A DNA stretch of 45,662 nucleotides from CAZVWJ01 sp964631325 (GTDB taxonomy: Bacteria > T1Sed10-126), in contig CAZVWJ010000019.1 in NCBI GenBank assembly GCA_964631325.1, positions 1-45,662 of the forward strand. The letters run 5' to 3'. The position numbers and the translations under genes are program-made. The notes under the pieces were generated by a model. It saw only the letters and a list, made by a program, of their open reading frames with translations. It was not told the origin of the DNA and did no database searches. Positions 1-9,020 of this stretch are shown here, in pieces. Each line of letters starts with the position of its first letter. The stretch's first letter is position 1.

Positions 1-450
1 GCTATAGCTCCAGCGAGAAATATTGGTAGAACCCAGAACCCGGTCATTGTCTTCATTGAAGGGGACTGATTCATTTTTTCCATAAATTTCTGAGGTGGAA
101 GCAAGAAAAACCGGTTTCTTTCCCGGGTTGGCGGCATGGAAAATATTTTCTGTTCCCTGGACGTTTGTCTCAATTGATTCCAGCGGATTATCAATGATGT
201 ATTGGACTCCGACTGCCGCGGCAAGATGAAATATCCGGTCCACTTTTTCTACCAAATTACGGACTACAGACTCGTTTAAAATCGAGTCCACGTGTAATTC
301 AAATTTAGCTCGTTCCTGGAGGTGAGTGACATTTTCCAGTCGACCTGTGGAAAGATTATCAAGTACTACTACTTCCTCTCCCCTCTCCAGTAGACGTTCA
401 CAGAGATGTGAACCAATAAACCCCGCCCCGCCGGTTACTAAGGTTTTCAT
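1..450 (-). CDS. NDP-sugar epimerase/decarboxylase, SDR family (3' end cut by window edge)
   Basis: The first 150 codons of an extended short-chain dehydrogenase are visible; the gene runs off the window at base 1. The N-terminus has the Rossmann motif TGGAGFIGSHL, followed by FHLAAAVGV and the STSEIYGKN segment. The last residues read RWSYS, where Y would be the catalytic Tyr of YxxxK; the Lys is outside the window. STSEIYG followed by a GSTNISRWSY-like stretch is typical of UDP-glucuronate decarboxylases and related GDP/UDP-sugar dehydratases (family knowledge). The start is ATG at 450, with AAGGAT about seven bases upstream. It follows the glycosyltransferase stop by 32 bp, so it probably belongs to the same polysaccharide operon. 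The exact sugar substrate cannot be told. Confidence 0.85.
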   Translation of the reverse strand, partial: MKTLVTGGAGFIGSHLCERLLERGEEVVVLDNLSTGRLENVTHLQERAKFELHVDSILNESVVRNLVEKVDRIFHLAAAVGVQYIIDNPLESIETNVQGTENIFHAANPGKKPVFLASTSEIYGKNESVPFNEDNDRVLGSTNISRWSYS

Positions 451-482
451 TGATTTATCCTTTCTTTTCCTTGCAAATCAAT

Positions 483-1655
483 TCATTCCTCAAACAATCG
501 ATTGTAGCATGAAATTGTTTTTTTGGCCATGTATTGCCAGCGATACCGGGGTACTACCCAATCCTTGGCGGCCTCTGCAAATTGTTCACGGAGTTCTTGA
601 TTATTAGCCAGGGTAAGCAGAGACTCAGCCAGTTTATCAATTGATTTTGGGGGGACAAGAAAACCGGTCTCGCCGTCATCAATAGCTTCCGGGGCTCCGT
701 CAATGGCATAGCTGACTGCCGGGCGACCGGCAGCCTGGGCCTGAGGGATTACTCGCGGAAGTCCTTCGCGCAGACTGGTATGAACAAGGCAATCCATTAC
801 CGTTAGCATTTCCGGAATTTGCCTGTAGGGGACAAGTCCGGCAAACTGGACCTTTTCCCTGATCCCGAGTTCCGCGGCTTGTTTCTCGAGCTTATCCCGG
901 AGAATCCCATCCCCAACCAGCAAAAGACGGGCTTCAGGTTTTTTCTCCGCTACCTTTTGAAAAGCCGGCAAGCAGTATTTATGACCTTTTAAATGAAAAA
1001 GACGAGCAATTTTACCAATCACAAATTCCTCTTTAGAATACCCCCATTCTTTTCTTAATTTTTGGGCCTGTTTGCTGTCCGGTGGTGGAACTTCCAGAAA
1101 CTCTTCCAGTTCCATACCGCTGTAGACGGTTTGGAAACCAGATTTGGGGGCTACACCCACGGCTTGAGCTTTTTCAGCCATCCGGTCGCAGACAGTGATT
1201 ATCTTGTCAGTGAAATAGGAAGTATATTTTTCCAGCCGGCTATAGAGCCAGTATTCAGGTTTTGACTGGTATTTGTGAAACGGTAGGCCGTGGATAGTAT
1301 GAACAATCAGGGGGACCCGGGCCATTAAAGCGGCCCAGCGGCCCAGGATTCCGGCCTTGGAACTGTGGGTATGAACAAGATCGTAATTATTATTTTTAAA
1401 GTGCGAGTAAAGTTTGAACAAACTTTTCAAATCGGCCCAGGGCTTAATCTCCCGGCGAAGCTCATCCAAGATAACCGGTTCAACTCCAAATTTACGGGCC
1501 GCTTCAATCAATTCTCCCTCAGGGCCCAGAGCCGGTCCGGTGACCAGGGTAACTTCATAGTCAGAATTCTCGTGTAACCCCCGCACGGTTAAGAGAGTAT
1601 TCTCTTGGGCTCCGCCCAGAATCATTCGGGTGATGACGTGGCAAATTGAGCGCAT
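483..1655 (-). CDS. Glycosyltransferase family 4, surface polysaccharide synthesis
   Basis: This is a GT-B fold glycosyltransferase of about 390 residues. The N-terminal acceptor domain opens with CHVITRMILGGAQENT, the usual GGAQ loop, and carries HTHSSKAGILGR and HTIHGLPF. The C-terminal donor domain has KIARLFHLKGH, LLLVGDG and an EGLPRVIPQAQAAGRP segment, where the Glu is the nucleotide-sugar contact typical of GT4. I place the start at ATG 1655; an in-frame TTG sits directly before it at 1658. The ribosome site is weak (GTGATAA). It lies 24 bp after an epimerase and before another, which implies transfer of a nucleotide-sugar made by its neighbours to a lipid- or glycan-linked acceptor in the cytoplasm. 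Donor and acceptor are unknown. Confidence 0.88.
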   Translation of the reverse strand: MRSICHVITRMILGGAQENTLLTVRGLHENSDYEVTLVTGPALGPEGELIEAARKFGVEPVILDELRREIKPWADLKSLFKLYSHFKNNNYDLVHTHSSKAGILGRWAALMARVPLIVHTIHGLPFHKYQSKPEYWLYSRLEKYTSYFTDKIITVCDRMAEKAQAVGVAPKSGFQTVYSGMELEEFLEVPPPDSKQAQKLRKEWGYSKEEFVIGKIARLFHLKGHKYCLPAFQKVAEKKPEARLLLVGDGILRDKLEKQAAELGIREKVQFAGLVPYRQIPEMLTVMDCLVHTSLREGLPRVIPQAQAAGRPAVSYAIDGAPEAIDDGETGFLVPPKSIDKLAESLLTLANNQELREQFAEAAKDWVVPRYRWQYMAKKTISCYNRLFEE

Positions 1656-1679
1656 CAACTTATTATCACAACAGTCACG

Positions 1680-2666
1680 TCAACCGTTGTCCACCGTGGC
1701 TCGAGCTTCAGGCGAGCTTGTTATCCACTCCCATTGCTCTTTCAATCCGTTTTCTAAGTCGACTTCCGGGGACCACTCGGTCCGGGTGCGAAGCAATTCG
1801 GTATCTGCGGAAGTGTGAGGGACGTCTCCCTTTCGATCAGCTTCGTATTCTTTCTTTATTTGGTGCCCGGTAATTTCTTCCAGCATTTCCAGAAGTTCGT
1901 TCAGGGTGATCCGGGTCCCGCCGCCGACGTTATAAGTCTCTCCAAATGCTTCTTCCCGGAAAACTGCCAGATTAGCCGCAACAATATCATCAACGTAGGT
2001 AAAATCACGGCTCTGGGTCCCGTCTCCAAAAATGGTGATCGGAGTTTCTTCGTAAATCCAGGTAAAAAAACGGGTAAAAGCCATATCAGGCCGCTGGCGT
2101 GGGCCATAGACCGTAAAATATCGTAAAGCTGCCGTCTGCAAGTTATAATTTTGACCGTAAAGCAGAGCCAGGTTTTCCGCCGCAAGCTTGGTTACACCGT
2201 AAGGACTGTAAGGCTCGGGTTTCATTTCCTCGTGCATTGGCAGCGAGTCGGGAATTCCGTAAATAGAACTACTGGAAGCCATAATAAACGGTAGATGGGG
2301 GGCGTAGTTTTTTATTGATTCCAGCAGGACCTGGGTAGCCTTTATATTATCGGAAATGTAGTGGTCAAATTCCCTTCCCCAACTGGCTCGCACTCCGGCC
2401 TGAGCCGCCTGGTGAAACACTCCGTCCAGCTCCGGAAATAGTTTCTGGTAATCAAGGTTAACCAAATTCTGTTCCAGCAGTTCAAAATTGTCTTTCTCCC
2501 GGAGCGCGGCGATGTTATTTCGTTTCAGTTTGGGGGAATAGTAATCGCTGAATCTGTCCACACCAATAACAGTGTTATTTTGCTCTACCAGTTTTTCGGC
2601 CAGGTGACTGCCGATGAATCCAGCGGCCCCCGTAACTAAAAATTTCTGGTTACGTATTTTCACCAT
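1680..2666 (-). CDS. NAD-dependent epimerase/dehydratase (UDP-glucuronate 4-epimerase-like)
   Basis: A 328-residue extended SDR. Visible motifs are VTGAAGFIGSHL (NAD binding), VDRFSDYYSPKLKRNN (a pattern common in UDP-glucuronate and UDP-GlcNAc 4-epimerases), FHQAAQAGVR, SSSSIYG, the catalytic YSPYGVTKLAAE (YxxxK) and LRYFTVYGPRQRPDM. The start is ATG 2666, not the upstream GTG at 2681: a GGAGGG ribosome site lies before the ATG, and the ATG overlaps the previous stop as TAATG, so translation is probably coupled. With its twin upstream it forms a pair of nucleotide-sugar-modifying enzymes. Substrate assignment is inference from the N-terminal motif only. Confidence 0.88.
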   Translation of the reverse strand: MVKIRNQKFLVTGAAGFIGSHLAEKLVEQNNTVIGVDRFSDYYSPKLKRNNIAALREKDNFELLEQNLVNLDYQKLFPELDGVFHQAAQAGVRASWGREFDHYISDNIKATQVLLESIKNYAPHLPFIMASSSSIYGIPDSLPMHEEMKPEPYSPYGVTKLAAENLALLYGQNYNLQTAALRYFTVYGPRQRPDMAFTRFFTWIYEETPITIFGDGTQSRDFTYVDDIVAANLAVFREEAFGETYNVGGGTRITLNELLEMLEEITGHQIKKEYEADRKGDVPHTSADTELLRTRTEWSPEVDLENGLKEQWEWITSSPEARATVDNG

Positions 2667-3616
2667 TAATTTCCCTCCCACAGTTGAGAATTATTTCTGT
2701 ACCATTCAATTGTTTGCTCCAGACCTTCTTTAACGGAATATTGAGGACTGAATCCGGTGGCTTCCTGGAAAAGCTGATTATCCCCGTAACTACAGCGAAC
2801 ATCCCCGGGGCGCGGCGGATCGTGGCGGGGTTGAATATCATTACCGGTTAACTCAAGGATTAACTCAAGCAATTTATTTACCGTGGTTTTTTTATTCCGA
2901 GCAACGTTGTAAACCTGTCCGTTTTCCCCCTCCTGTGCCGCCGCCAGGTTTGCGTCCGCTACGTCCTGGACGAAAGTGAAGTCCCGGCTCTGTTCCCCGT
3001 CCCCGTAAACAACCGGTTGTTCATCGGCCAGGACAGCGGTTATAAAGGAAGGAACTACGGCAGCGTATTCGGATTCGGGATTCTGATGGGGGCCAAAGAC
3101 ATTGAAATATCGTAGGCCAATTGTTTCCACTGGAAACTGTTCGGCAAATACTTGGCCAAACAATTCACAGCTGGCCTTGGCCGCAGCGTAAGGGGAGGCG
3201 GGTGCTAAGGCCATTCCTTCTCGGCGCGGGAAGCCGGGTTGATTTCCGTAAATTGAACTACTGGAAGCGAAAACTACACGATTTACGTCCAGTTCGGCGG
3301 CTACCTGGTAAAGGTTTAAAGTACCGTTGAAAGTAATTTCCGTGGTCGACCCGGGTTTTCCCATAGAACGAGGAACGGAAGGCATAGCTGCCTGATGGAA
3401 GACCGTATCAACGTCGGCGAGCGTCTTCTCCAGTAGATTTTTATCCCGGATATCCCCTTCGAACAACTCGATCTCTGCTTCAACTTCCGTTAGATTTTCG
3501 CGACGCCCGGTGGAAAAATCATCAATCACCCGCACAGCCAGTCCCCTTTCCAAACAGGTTCGAACTATATTTGAGCCAATAAAGCCGGCACCACCGGTTA
3601 CACAAACTTTTTCCAT
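2666..3616 (-). CDS. NAD-dependent epimerase/dehydratase (UDP-glucose 4-epimerase-like)
   Basis: A 316-residue extended SDR, clearly related to the next gene but not a recent duplicate. It shows VTGGAGFIGSNIV, IDDFSTGRRENL, FHQAAMPSVPRS, SSSSIYGNQ, YAAAKASCE (catalytic Tyr and Lys) and LRYFNVFGPHQNP. The PSVPRSM and DDFSTGRxENL patterns are common in GalE- and WbpP-like epimerases of polysaccharide clusters (family knowledge). The ATG at 3616 has AAGGAG about 12 bases upstream. It is the first gene of the minus-strand polysaccharide group, with a 160-bp gap upstream holding a palindromic repeat. The precise sugar is unresolved. Confidence 0.88.
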   Translation of the reverse strand: MEKVCVTGGAGFIGSNIVRTCLERGLAVRVIDDFSTGRRENLTEVEAEIELFEGDIRDKNLLEKTLADVDTVFHQAAMPSVPRSMGKPGSTTEITFNGTLNLYQVAAELDVNRVVFASSSSIYGNQPGFPRREGMALAPASPYAAAKASCELFGQVFAEQFPVETIGLRYFNVFGPHQNPESEYAAVVPSFITAVLADEQPVVYGDGEQSRDFTFVQDVADANLAAAQEGENGQVYNVARNKKTTVNKLLELILELTGNDIQPRHDPPRPGDVRCSYGDNQLFQEATGFSPQYSVKEGLEQTIEWYRNNSQLWEGN

Positions 3617-3733
3617 AGGATTAATAACTCCTTCTCACAATCTAATAGGATAAATAATTTTTAGAACAATCAGAGGTTCAAAAAATTCTTCTATATTCTA
3701 CAATGTTTTTCGTTTCAGTAAAGCGTTTGCCGG

Positions 3734-3779
3734 GGCGGATAATTTGCGACAGTCACGCTGTCGAGAAGTATCCGGGTTA
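3734..3779 (-). repeat. Palindromic repeat family B, copy 1, carrying the stop codon of the upstream gene
   Basis: An imperfect inverted repeat: GGATA and TATCC ends (3737-3741, 3769-3773) around a perfect CGACAG/CTGTCG stem (3747-3752, 3758-3763) with a 5-nt loop. Read on the minus strand it begins TAACCCGGATA, and this TAA is the stop codon of the GGDEF gene. A second copy with about 43 of 50 matching bases (hand count) begins at 45609, again exactly at a stop codon. There is no T-tract, so it is not a typical intrinsic terminator. Confidence 0.75.
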
Positions 3780-5246
3780 GATATTCATTCGCTGGGGGAC
3801 GGATTTGCATTTGCGCCGGGCAAAAAGGAGTCGCCCGGCAGCATCGCGGGCTAATAGTCGCCCTTCGTAGACGTCCAGTTCTCGAACTTTGATTTTTTCT
3901 CGTTGATTGATGAAATTTAATCCTTCCCATTGATTTTTAGTAGTTGAAAAGCGGTAGATAGAGCCGGTGTTTTCAACAATGTAGATACTATTTTTAGTCC
4001 CGGTTACCTGGGTAGGGGGGGCGGTTAAAGTTAAATCTGTCTCTGTACCAGAATCATTAAATTTATAAAGTGAACGATGTTTTAAAAAATACATACCGTT
4101 AGAAACCATTAATTGTTCCCATTTTTCTGGCAGCGAACCAGAATGTCGAAGTTCGTTTTCGGAGAGCTTGTAAAGCTGATTATTAATTCCTACTGCAAAC
4201 AATGTTTTTTCGTTACCGACCAGCCGAACTATTTCCGGAGTTGACTCAGCGGAAATCAAATTCCAGTCAGAATTATCTCGTATGTTCCAGAGTTTTCCTT
4301 GAGCATCTAACAGATAAAATACATTTTTCCCTCCAATTAGCTGGCGTGCCGGGAGTGTAAAGTTGGAAGCCGGCTGAATGAAATTACTGTAGTTTTTATG
4401 CCAATTATAGCGTTTAAGCCGATTATTTTGTTGAATTAAAATATCGTTGTTATTGAGGCTGAAACAGGTTTCCGGTTCACAAAGATAACGGTAAATTCCC
4501 CAGATATAAAAATTTTCCGAACGCGCCATAAAGGGGGCATAAACCCGGCACAGGTTACGGCCACCCCGCTTTGCTTCATACAGAGCAAGATCGGCCTGAC
4601 GAATAGTTAGCTCGGTTGAAAATTCTACGGCCGGGCACTCAGCCAAACCCACACTCATGGTGATTTTTTCCGGTTGATTTGGAAATAATTTATTGTTTTC
4701 AGTATATGCTCTAAACCTCTCGAGCATTTTTTTTAGTTCTGGTAAGGGACGGGGAGAAACAACTAAAAATTCCTCGCCGCCATAACGGATTGCCTTTTCA
4801 TTCTGACTGAGGAATTCGTTTATTGTTTTTCCCACGGTTGCCAGGACCTCGTCGCCCATTTGGTGACCGTAATTATCGTTAAAATGCTTGAAGTAATCTA
4901 TATCCAGCATCGCTATACTATTGATTAATTTTTGCTCAAGCAGTTCATTCTTCAATTCACTTTCCCAAAAACTTCGGGAAATCAAACCGGTTAATTCGTC
5001 TCTTTTTGAGTGGTTACGAGAAAAAAATAGCTTTGCCCAATGATGAAAAAAGTCTTTTAACTGTTGGCCTGCGTCAGAAGAAAATTTAAAGCCGCCGTAT
5101 GGAGGGAGTTTCAGGTCGGTTTTTTCCTGGTCCCAGAGAAAATCAAACTGAGAAATTTCAGCGGTTTGCTGACAGAAATTTTCCAGAGCAGCCCGTTTAT
5201 CAGAAACGTTAAGTAATTTTAATAGCTTTACCTGAAATTCTTCCAT
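3777..5246 (-). CDS. Diguanylate cyclase (GGDEF) with C-terminal propeller-like repeats
   Basis: A 489-residue protein with no signal peptide or membrane segment. Residues about 80-225 are a complete GGDEF domain: RDELTGL, AMLDIDYFKHFND (metal and GTP binding), YGHQMGDEVL, the active loop RYGGEEF, and TMSVGLAE. It should make c-di-GMP. The inhibitory RxxD site before GGEEF is absent (S and E occupy those positions), so product inhibition is probably lost. The C-terminal ~250 residues contain tectonin/RCC1-like units such as KTLFAVGINNQLYKL and NSIYIVENTGSIYRF, suggesting a small beta-propeller. Placing the sensor-like half after the GGDEF domain is unusual. Upstream is TATACT (complement of 5300-5305) as a possible -10 box. 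The C-terminal codons and stop abut repeat family B. Confidence 0.85.
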   Translation of the reverse strand: MEEFQVKLLKLLNVSDKRAALENFCQQTAEISQFDFLWDQEKTDLKLPPYGGFKFSSDAGQQLKDFFHHWAKLFFSRNHSKRDELTGLISRSFWESELKNELLEQKLINSIAMLDIDYFKHFNDNYGHQMGDEVLATVGKTINEFLSQNEKAIRYGGEEFLVVSPRPLPELKKMLERFRAYTENNKLFPNQPEKITMSVGLAECPAVEFSTELTIRQADLALYEAKRGGRNLCRVYAPFMARSENFYIWGIYRYLCEPETCFSLNNNDILIQQNNRLKRYNWHKNYSNFIQPASNFTLPARQLIGGKNVFYLLDAQGKLWNIRDNSDWNLISAESTPEIVRLVGNEKTLFAVGINNQLYKLSENELRHSGSLPEKWEQLMVSNGMYFLKHRSLYKFNDSGTETDLTLTAPPTQVTGTKNSIYIVENTGSIYRFSTTKNQWEGLNFINQREKIKVRELDVYEGRLLARDAAGRLLFARRKCKSVPQRMNI

Positions 5247-5352
5247 GCTCGAATTGCCCTTTTATTTTTTCATCCATCATAAAAAATATCACAATTTTTA
5301 GTATACCAGCCCGGCCAGAGTTATAAAAGTAGCTCTATTGAGGGGGGGTTAT

Positions 5353-6534
5353 TTATTGGCCGTTAGTTATTTCGGGGAGAAAACTTTTCCCTTCGAGGCG
5401 GGTGGAGAGATTAAAGTAATCGAGGATGGTTTGACCAAGATCGTAAAAGCCGATTCGAACCCCGAGATTCTGGCCACTTTTCAAGCGGGGGCCATGGACA
5501 AGCAGGGGTACTAACTCGCGGCTGTGATCTGTGCTGGGAGTAGTCGGATCGTTACCGTGGTCAGCGGTAATCATCAAGATATCCTCTTCCCCGAGACATT
5601 CGAGGATTTCTTCCAGGGCCTGGTCCCACTCCTCTAAGGACCGGGCATATCCAAGCGGATTGTTGCGGTGGCCAAATTTCATATCAAAATCGACCAGGTT
5701 TACAAATATTAATCCTTTTTCGTTATCGTTTTTTATAAGCTCCAGGGTTTTCTCAATTCCATCAGCATTATCGGTAGTTTTGAAAGAATCAGTTATCCCC
5801 CGCCCGTTAAAAATATCACTGATTTTTCCCACCGCTTTTACGGAATGCCCGACTTTTTTAAGATCATCCATTACGGTCGAAGCGATGGGATCAAGAGAAA
5901 AATCCTTGCGGCGGTGAGTACGTTCAAAATTTCCCGGTTTTCCTACAAACGGTCTGGCAATAACTCGGCCCACTGAGTGTTCACCGGTCAGAATTTCGCG
6001 AGCCAAATTACACATTCTATAAAGTTCAACCACAGGAATAACTTCTTCGTGGGCCGCGATCTGGAAAACACTGTCGGCGCTTGTATAGACAATTGGCGAG
6101 CCGGTGCGCATGTGTTCCTCCCCTAATTCTTCAATAATGACCGTACCGGAGGCCGGTTTGTTTCCAAGAACCGGCCGGCTGATAGCTCTTTCAAAGGGTT
6201 CAATTACTTCAGGGGGAAAACCATCTGGATAGGTGGGGAATGGATCAGTAACTTTTACTCCCATTAATTCCCAATGGCCCACAGTGGTATCGATTGCTCC
6301 GGAAACCTCGGCCATCGAACCATAATTTCCCACGGGTTGCGGATGAGGATCAACGCCAAGCGCCGGATATATATGGCCCAGGCCAAGTCTTTCCATGTTA
6401 GGTAGATTGATTCCCGCCACCCGGGATGAGGTGTTGAATAATGTGTTTTCTCCCCCCTCACCAAAATCAAGGGCGTCGGGAGCAGCTCCAATGCCGACGC
6501 TATCCAGAACAATAACGATAGCTCGCTTAGTCAT
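5353..6534 (-). CDS. deoB: Phosphopentomutase
   Basis: A 393-residue alkaline-phosphatase-superfamily enzyme that interconverts ribose or deoxyribose 1- and 5-phosphates in nucleoside salvage. Metal-site motifs are visible: LDSVGIGAAPDA near the N-terminus, the DTTVGHWELMG loop carrying the phosphorylated Thr, TADSVFQIAAHEE, FVNLVDFDMKFGHRNN, TADHGNDPTTPSTDHSRE. Length matches the family. The usual SGKDT segment before GHWE reads SGAIDT, a local variation. The ATG overlaps the end of the CBS gene by 8 bp, so the two are co-translated. No nucleoside phosphorylase lies nearby; the upstream partners are a CBS protein and a HEAT-repeat protein. Confidence 0.95.
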   Translation of the reverse strand: MTKRAIVIVLDSVGIGAAPDALDFGEGGENTLFNTSSRVAGINLPNMERLGLGHIYPALGVDPHPQPVGNYGSMAEVSGAIDTTVGHWELMGVKVTDPFPTYPDGFPPEVIEPFERAISRPVLGNKPASGTVIIEELGEEHMRTGSPIVYTSADSVFQIAAHEEVIPVVELYRMCNLAREILTGEHSVGRVIARPFVGKPGNFERTHRRKDFSLDPIASTVMDDLKKVGHSVKAVGKISDIFNGRGITDSFKTTDNADGIEKTLELIKNDNEKGLIFVNLVDFDMKFGHRNNPLGYARSLEEWDQALEEILECLGEEDILMITADHGNDPTTPSTDHSRELVPLLVHGPRLKSGQNLGVRIGFYDLGQTILDYFNLSTRLEGKSFLPEITNGQ

Positions 6535-6979
6535 AATTTCGTTCCCATTCCACGTTTATTCCAAGCAGTTCGTCAAGGTTTTCCGAGAAAAATTGAAGGA
6601 GATCATGCTGGGCAACAATACCAGCCACGGTTCCACTTTTGTTAACCACAGGAATCTGATTGTTGCCAGTCTCCACGAATATTTCACAGGCCTCCCGCAA
6701 GGATGTATCAGGAGTGAAAGTATTGATTTCCCGGGTCATCAAATCACTGACGTTAATGTAAAATTCAGCATGTTTGGGAAGTATGTTCCGGGTTCGATAA
6801 CGGACTATATCACGTTCGCTGACAATTCCAACCAGCTCTTCATCCTCGTTCATTACGAGCAGGGCTCGTAAGTTTTTGTCCAGAATTAAATCGTACGCAT
6901 TTTTAATCGTGTCCCAGGGGAACACTGAAATAACGTCCTTGTTCATAAAATCGCTAACATCCGGCTGAGTTTCACTCAT
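6527..6979 (-). CDS. CBS-domain-pair protein
   Basis: A 150-residue stand-alone Bateman module of two CBS domains: residues about 8-70 (FMNKDVISVFPWDTIKNAYDLI ... GIVSERDIVRY) and 76-137 (LMTREINTFTPDTSLREACEIF ... GIVAQHDLLQF). Each has the LVGIVSxxD-type adenosyl-ligand loop. Such proteins usually sense AMP, ATP or SAM and regulate a partner (family knowledge); the partner here is unknown. Its ATG overlaps the HEAT-repeat gene stop by 8 bp and its own end overlaps deoB by 8 bp, so the three products are made together, which suggests a link to nucleotide or energy status. Confidence 0.9.
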   Translation of the reverse strand: MSETQPDVSDFMNKDVISVFPWDTIKNAYDLILDKNLRALLVMNEDEELVGIVSERDIVRYRTRNILPKHAEFYINVSDLMTREINTFTPDTSLREACEIFVETGNNQIPVVNKSGTVAGIVAQHDLLQFFSENLDELLGINVEWERNYD

Positions 6980-8681
6980 TTTTGCTCACCTGAATTCTGT
7001 CTAAGATATTCTGCAAATACTCATCTTTTTCCGCATATTTGACCAGGCGGTCCTGGTTGATAGTTTTCAAAGCTGCAGCAGCGTGAAAACGAACAGCCTT
7101 ATCTTCTGTCTCATCTAAAATTTTCACAACAATTTCTTCGTATTCAGGGGAAGGATTGAGGTAAAAGCCGCGCAGGTAGGCAATCAGAACAAGGGGGCGA
7201 ATTTCTTCCCGGGCCAGTCGAAGTGCTAGTTTATGGGCCTGGGAACTTTTCATTACAGTAAGTGTGCTTGCTGCATAAGCGGCTACTGAGAGGCTGTCGT
7301 CTCTGCACAGCCGGCGTAAAAGATGCAAAGAATTGGGACATTCGCGACCTCCGCAAACTCCGACTATATAATATCGAAGTTTTGTATTATCGGCCTTAAG
7401 ATATCGGGAGAGGTAAGCACAGAGTTCAGGGTTTCCAAGGCCGCTCAAAGTTCGGATTATATTTACTTTAAGCTCTGGATCGGCCTCGGGGAGAACATCC
7501 AAAAGCTGTCGGCGGGCCTCGTTGTTTCGAGTTGCCACTTTATGTAGCGCTTCCAGAGCAAAGTGTTCAATCTCTTTGTCGACTGTATAGGCTTTATCCA
7601 GGAGGTCGGGAATAACCCGCGAATCCCCAATTTCACCCAGCACGTATAATGCTTCCTGAACCCCTTCTCTTTCTTCCGCTTCAAGAGCTTCCCGATAAGG
7701 TTCAAGCACAACATCACCAAATTCTACCAGCTTGTCGGAAGCAAATCCCCGTACGTCGGGATCATCATCCTGAAGTCTTTCAAGTAAAATTTCAATTGAT
7801 CGTTCCCGGTTTATGTTGGCCAGAGCCCAGGTGGAATAATAGCGAACCCGGGGGTCAGAACTTTTATCACTTAATTTTTTTAATTTGTCCCAGCAACGTT
7901 CGTCCCCTATTTTACCCAGCGCTTCCGCAGCATAATACTGGTGGATTGGATCTTCAGAGTCAAGGTAGGGAACTACGAGTTCGTAGGCGTGATCAGTTTT
8001 TAGTTCCCCGAGTCCTTCAATGGCAAAGACTCCAAAAGAATCATCTTCAAGCAGTTTTTCCAAAACCGGAGTTGCTTCGGGCAAAGGGCGTTCCTTGATT
8101 ATTAGAATGAGAAAGTATTTGAGAGAACTGGTAAGTGCTTCTTCCTCCAGCAGTTGATCGAGTTCATCAGCCAGCCACTGGTTGTCAATATCTTCTACGT
8201 GGCTTAAAGCTCGGGAAACGTGAAATTTAATCTGATCTTCTTCATGGGCAAGAAAATCAAGAAGTAAATCAGCAGCCTCTCCCACGTCAAAAAATTCCAG
8301 TAAATTTATCCCGACCGAAATTAAAAGGGGATCGTCAGTTGATTTAAGGGTGGTGATAATGATCCGACGAGTTTCTGCTTCTGCGACCAGGCCGAGACCA
8401 ATCATAGCCAGAACTCTTTCCTGATCGGTGGAGGTATTAGTTATAATTTCCTCAAAAAACGGTTGAAGTTCCGGATCATTTCGGCGTGAGAGTTCAATTA
8501 AAGCTTCTAACCTTTTACCCTCGGTACTTTCATTAAATTGATCAATTAGTTCAGAATTGGACTTGTCCTTCAGCTTTTCAGGATCAGTTAGCCATTGCCC
8601 GGCTACCTGATTCCGGTAGAGGGAAAGAAAGTCCTGAGGGGAATCTGGTTTAAATTCACTTTTGTTGTAATTTGTGATCAT
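6972..8681 (-). CDS. HEAT/PBS-repeat protein
   Basis: A 569-residue soluble solenoid made almost entirely of HEAT-like helix pairs about 31 residues apart: examples are DERVLAMIGLGLVAEAETR, AYELVVPYLDSEDPIHQYYA and DPRVRYYSTWALANINRER. There is no signal peptide, membrane segment or enzymatic motif, so it is probably a protein-binding scaffold. The ATG at 8681 has a weak AAAGATGAT ribosome site. It is the first gene of the HEAT-CBS-deoB unit; the next feature upstream is a 340-bp gap with a branched palindrome. The function is not known. Confidence 0.85.
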   Translation of the reverse strand: MITNYNKSEFKPDSPQDFLSLYRNQVAGQWLTDPEKLKDKSNSELIDQFNESTEGKRLEALIELSRRNDPELQPFFEEIITNTSTDQERVLAMIGLGLVAEAETRRIIITTLKSTDDPLLISVGINLLEFFDVGEAADLLLDFLAHEEDQIKFHVSRALSHVEDIDNQWLADELDQLLEEEALTSSLKYFLILIIKERPLPEATPVLEKLLEDDSFGVFAIEGLGELKTDHAYELVVPYLDSEDPIHQYYAAEALGKIGDERCWDKLKKLSDKSSDPRVRYYSTWALANINRERSIEILLERLQDDDPDVRGFASDKLVEFGDVVLEPYREALEAEEREGVQEALYVLGEIGDSRVIPDLLDKAYTVDKEIEHFALEALHKVATRNNEARRQLLDVLPEADPELKVNIIRTLSGLGNPELCAYLSRYLKADNTKLRYYIVGVCGGRECPNSLHLLRRLCRDDSLSVAAYAASTLTVMKSSQAHKLALRLAREEIRPLVLIAYLRGFYLNPSPEYEEIVVKILDETEDKAVRFHAAAALKTINQDRLVKYAEKDEYLQNILDRIQVSKNE

Positions 8682-9020
8682 AATGGATCATCTTTCTGTA
8701 ACCTGCTGAACTATAGCTCAACGCCAGAATCGTTCAATTTAGATCATAAACAGAATTTTCTAATCAACTGTCATTGCCCTGACGTACGCAGGATCGTAGA
8801 CCGGGCTTGACCGGCTCCTGAGATGACGCATACGCGTTAAATCCATATCGATAGATTTAACGAGTTCACGAGACGCAAGCCCCGGGTTTCCGGCGCTTCG
8901 CGCCTCCACTCGGAATGACGTTTTGGTGTTATTATAAAATTCTGGATCATAAGTAAATTAGTATAATTAGTCTGGGCAAAATTACAAGTGTCAAAAAATC
9001 GAAGACAAAAAGGGAAAGAT
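8682..9020. other. Intergenic region with a branched palindromic element (8770-8919)
   Basis: No gene is visible. A palindromic element spans 8770-8919. Its ends are GTCATT (8770-8775) and AATGAC (8914-8919). Inside are a 9-bp perfect stem CGTTAAATC/GATTTAACG (8835-8843, 8854-8862) and GGCGC-ttc-GCGCC (8892-8904), with further GC-rich pairing near CCGG repeats. Ends of the GTCATTCCGAG type recur in extragenic palindromes of many bacteria (family knowledge). The flanks are AT-rich and the upstream side may hold the promoter for the HEAT operon, but I could not pick one. Confidence 0.6.
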
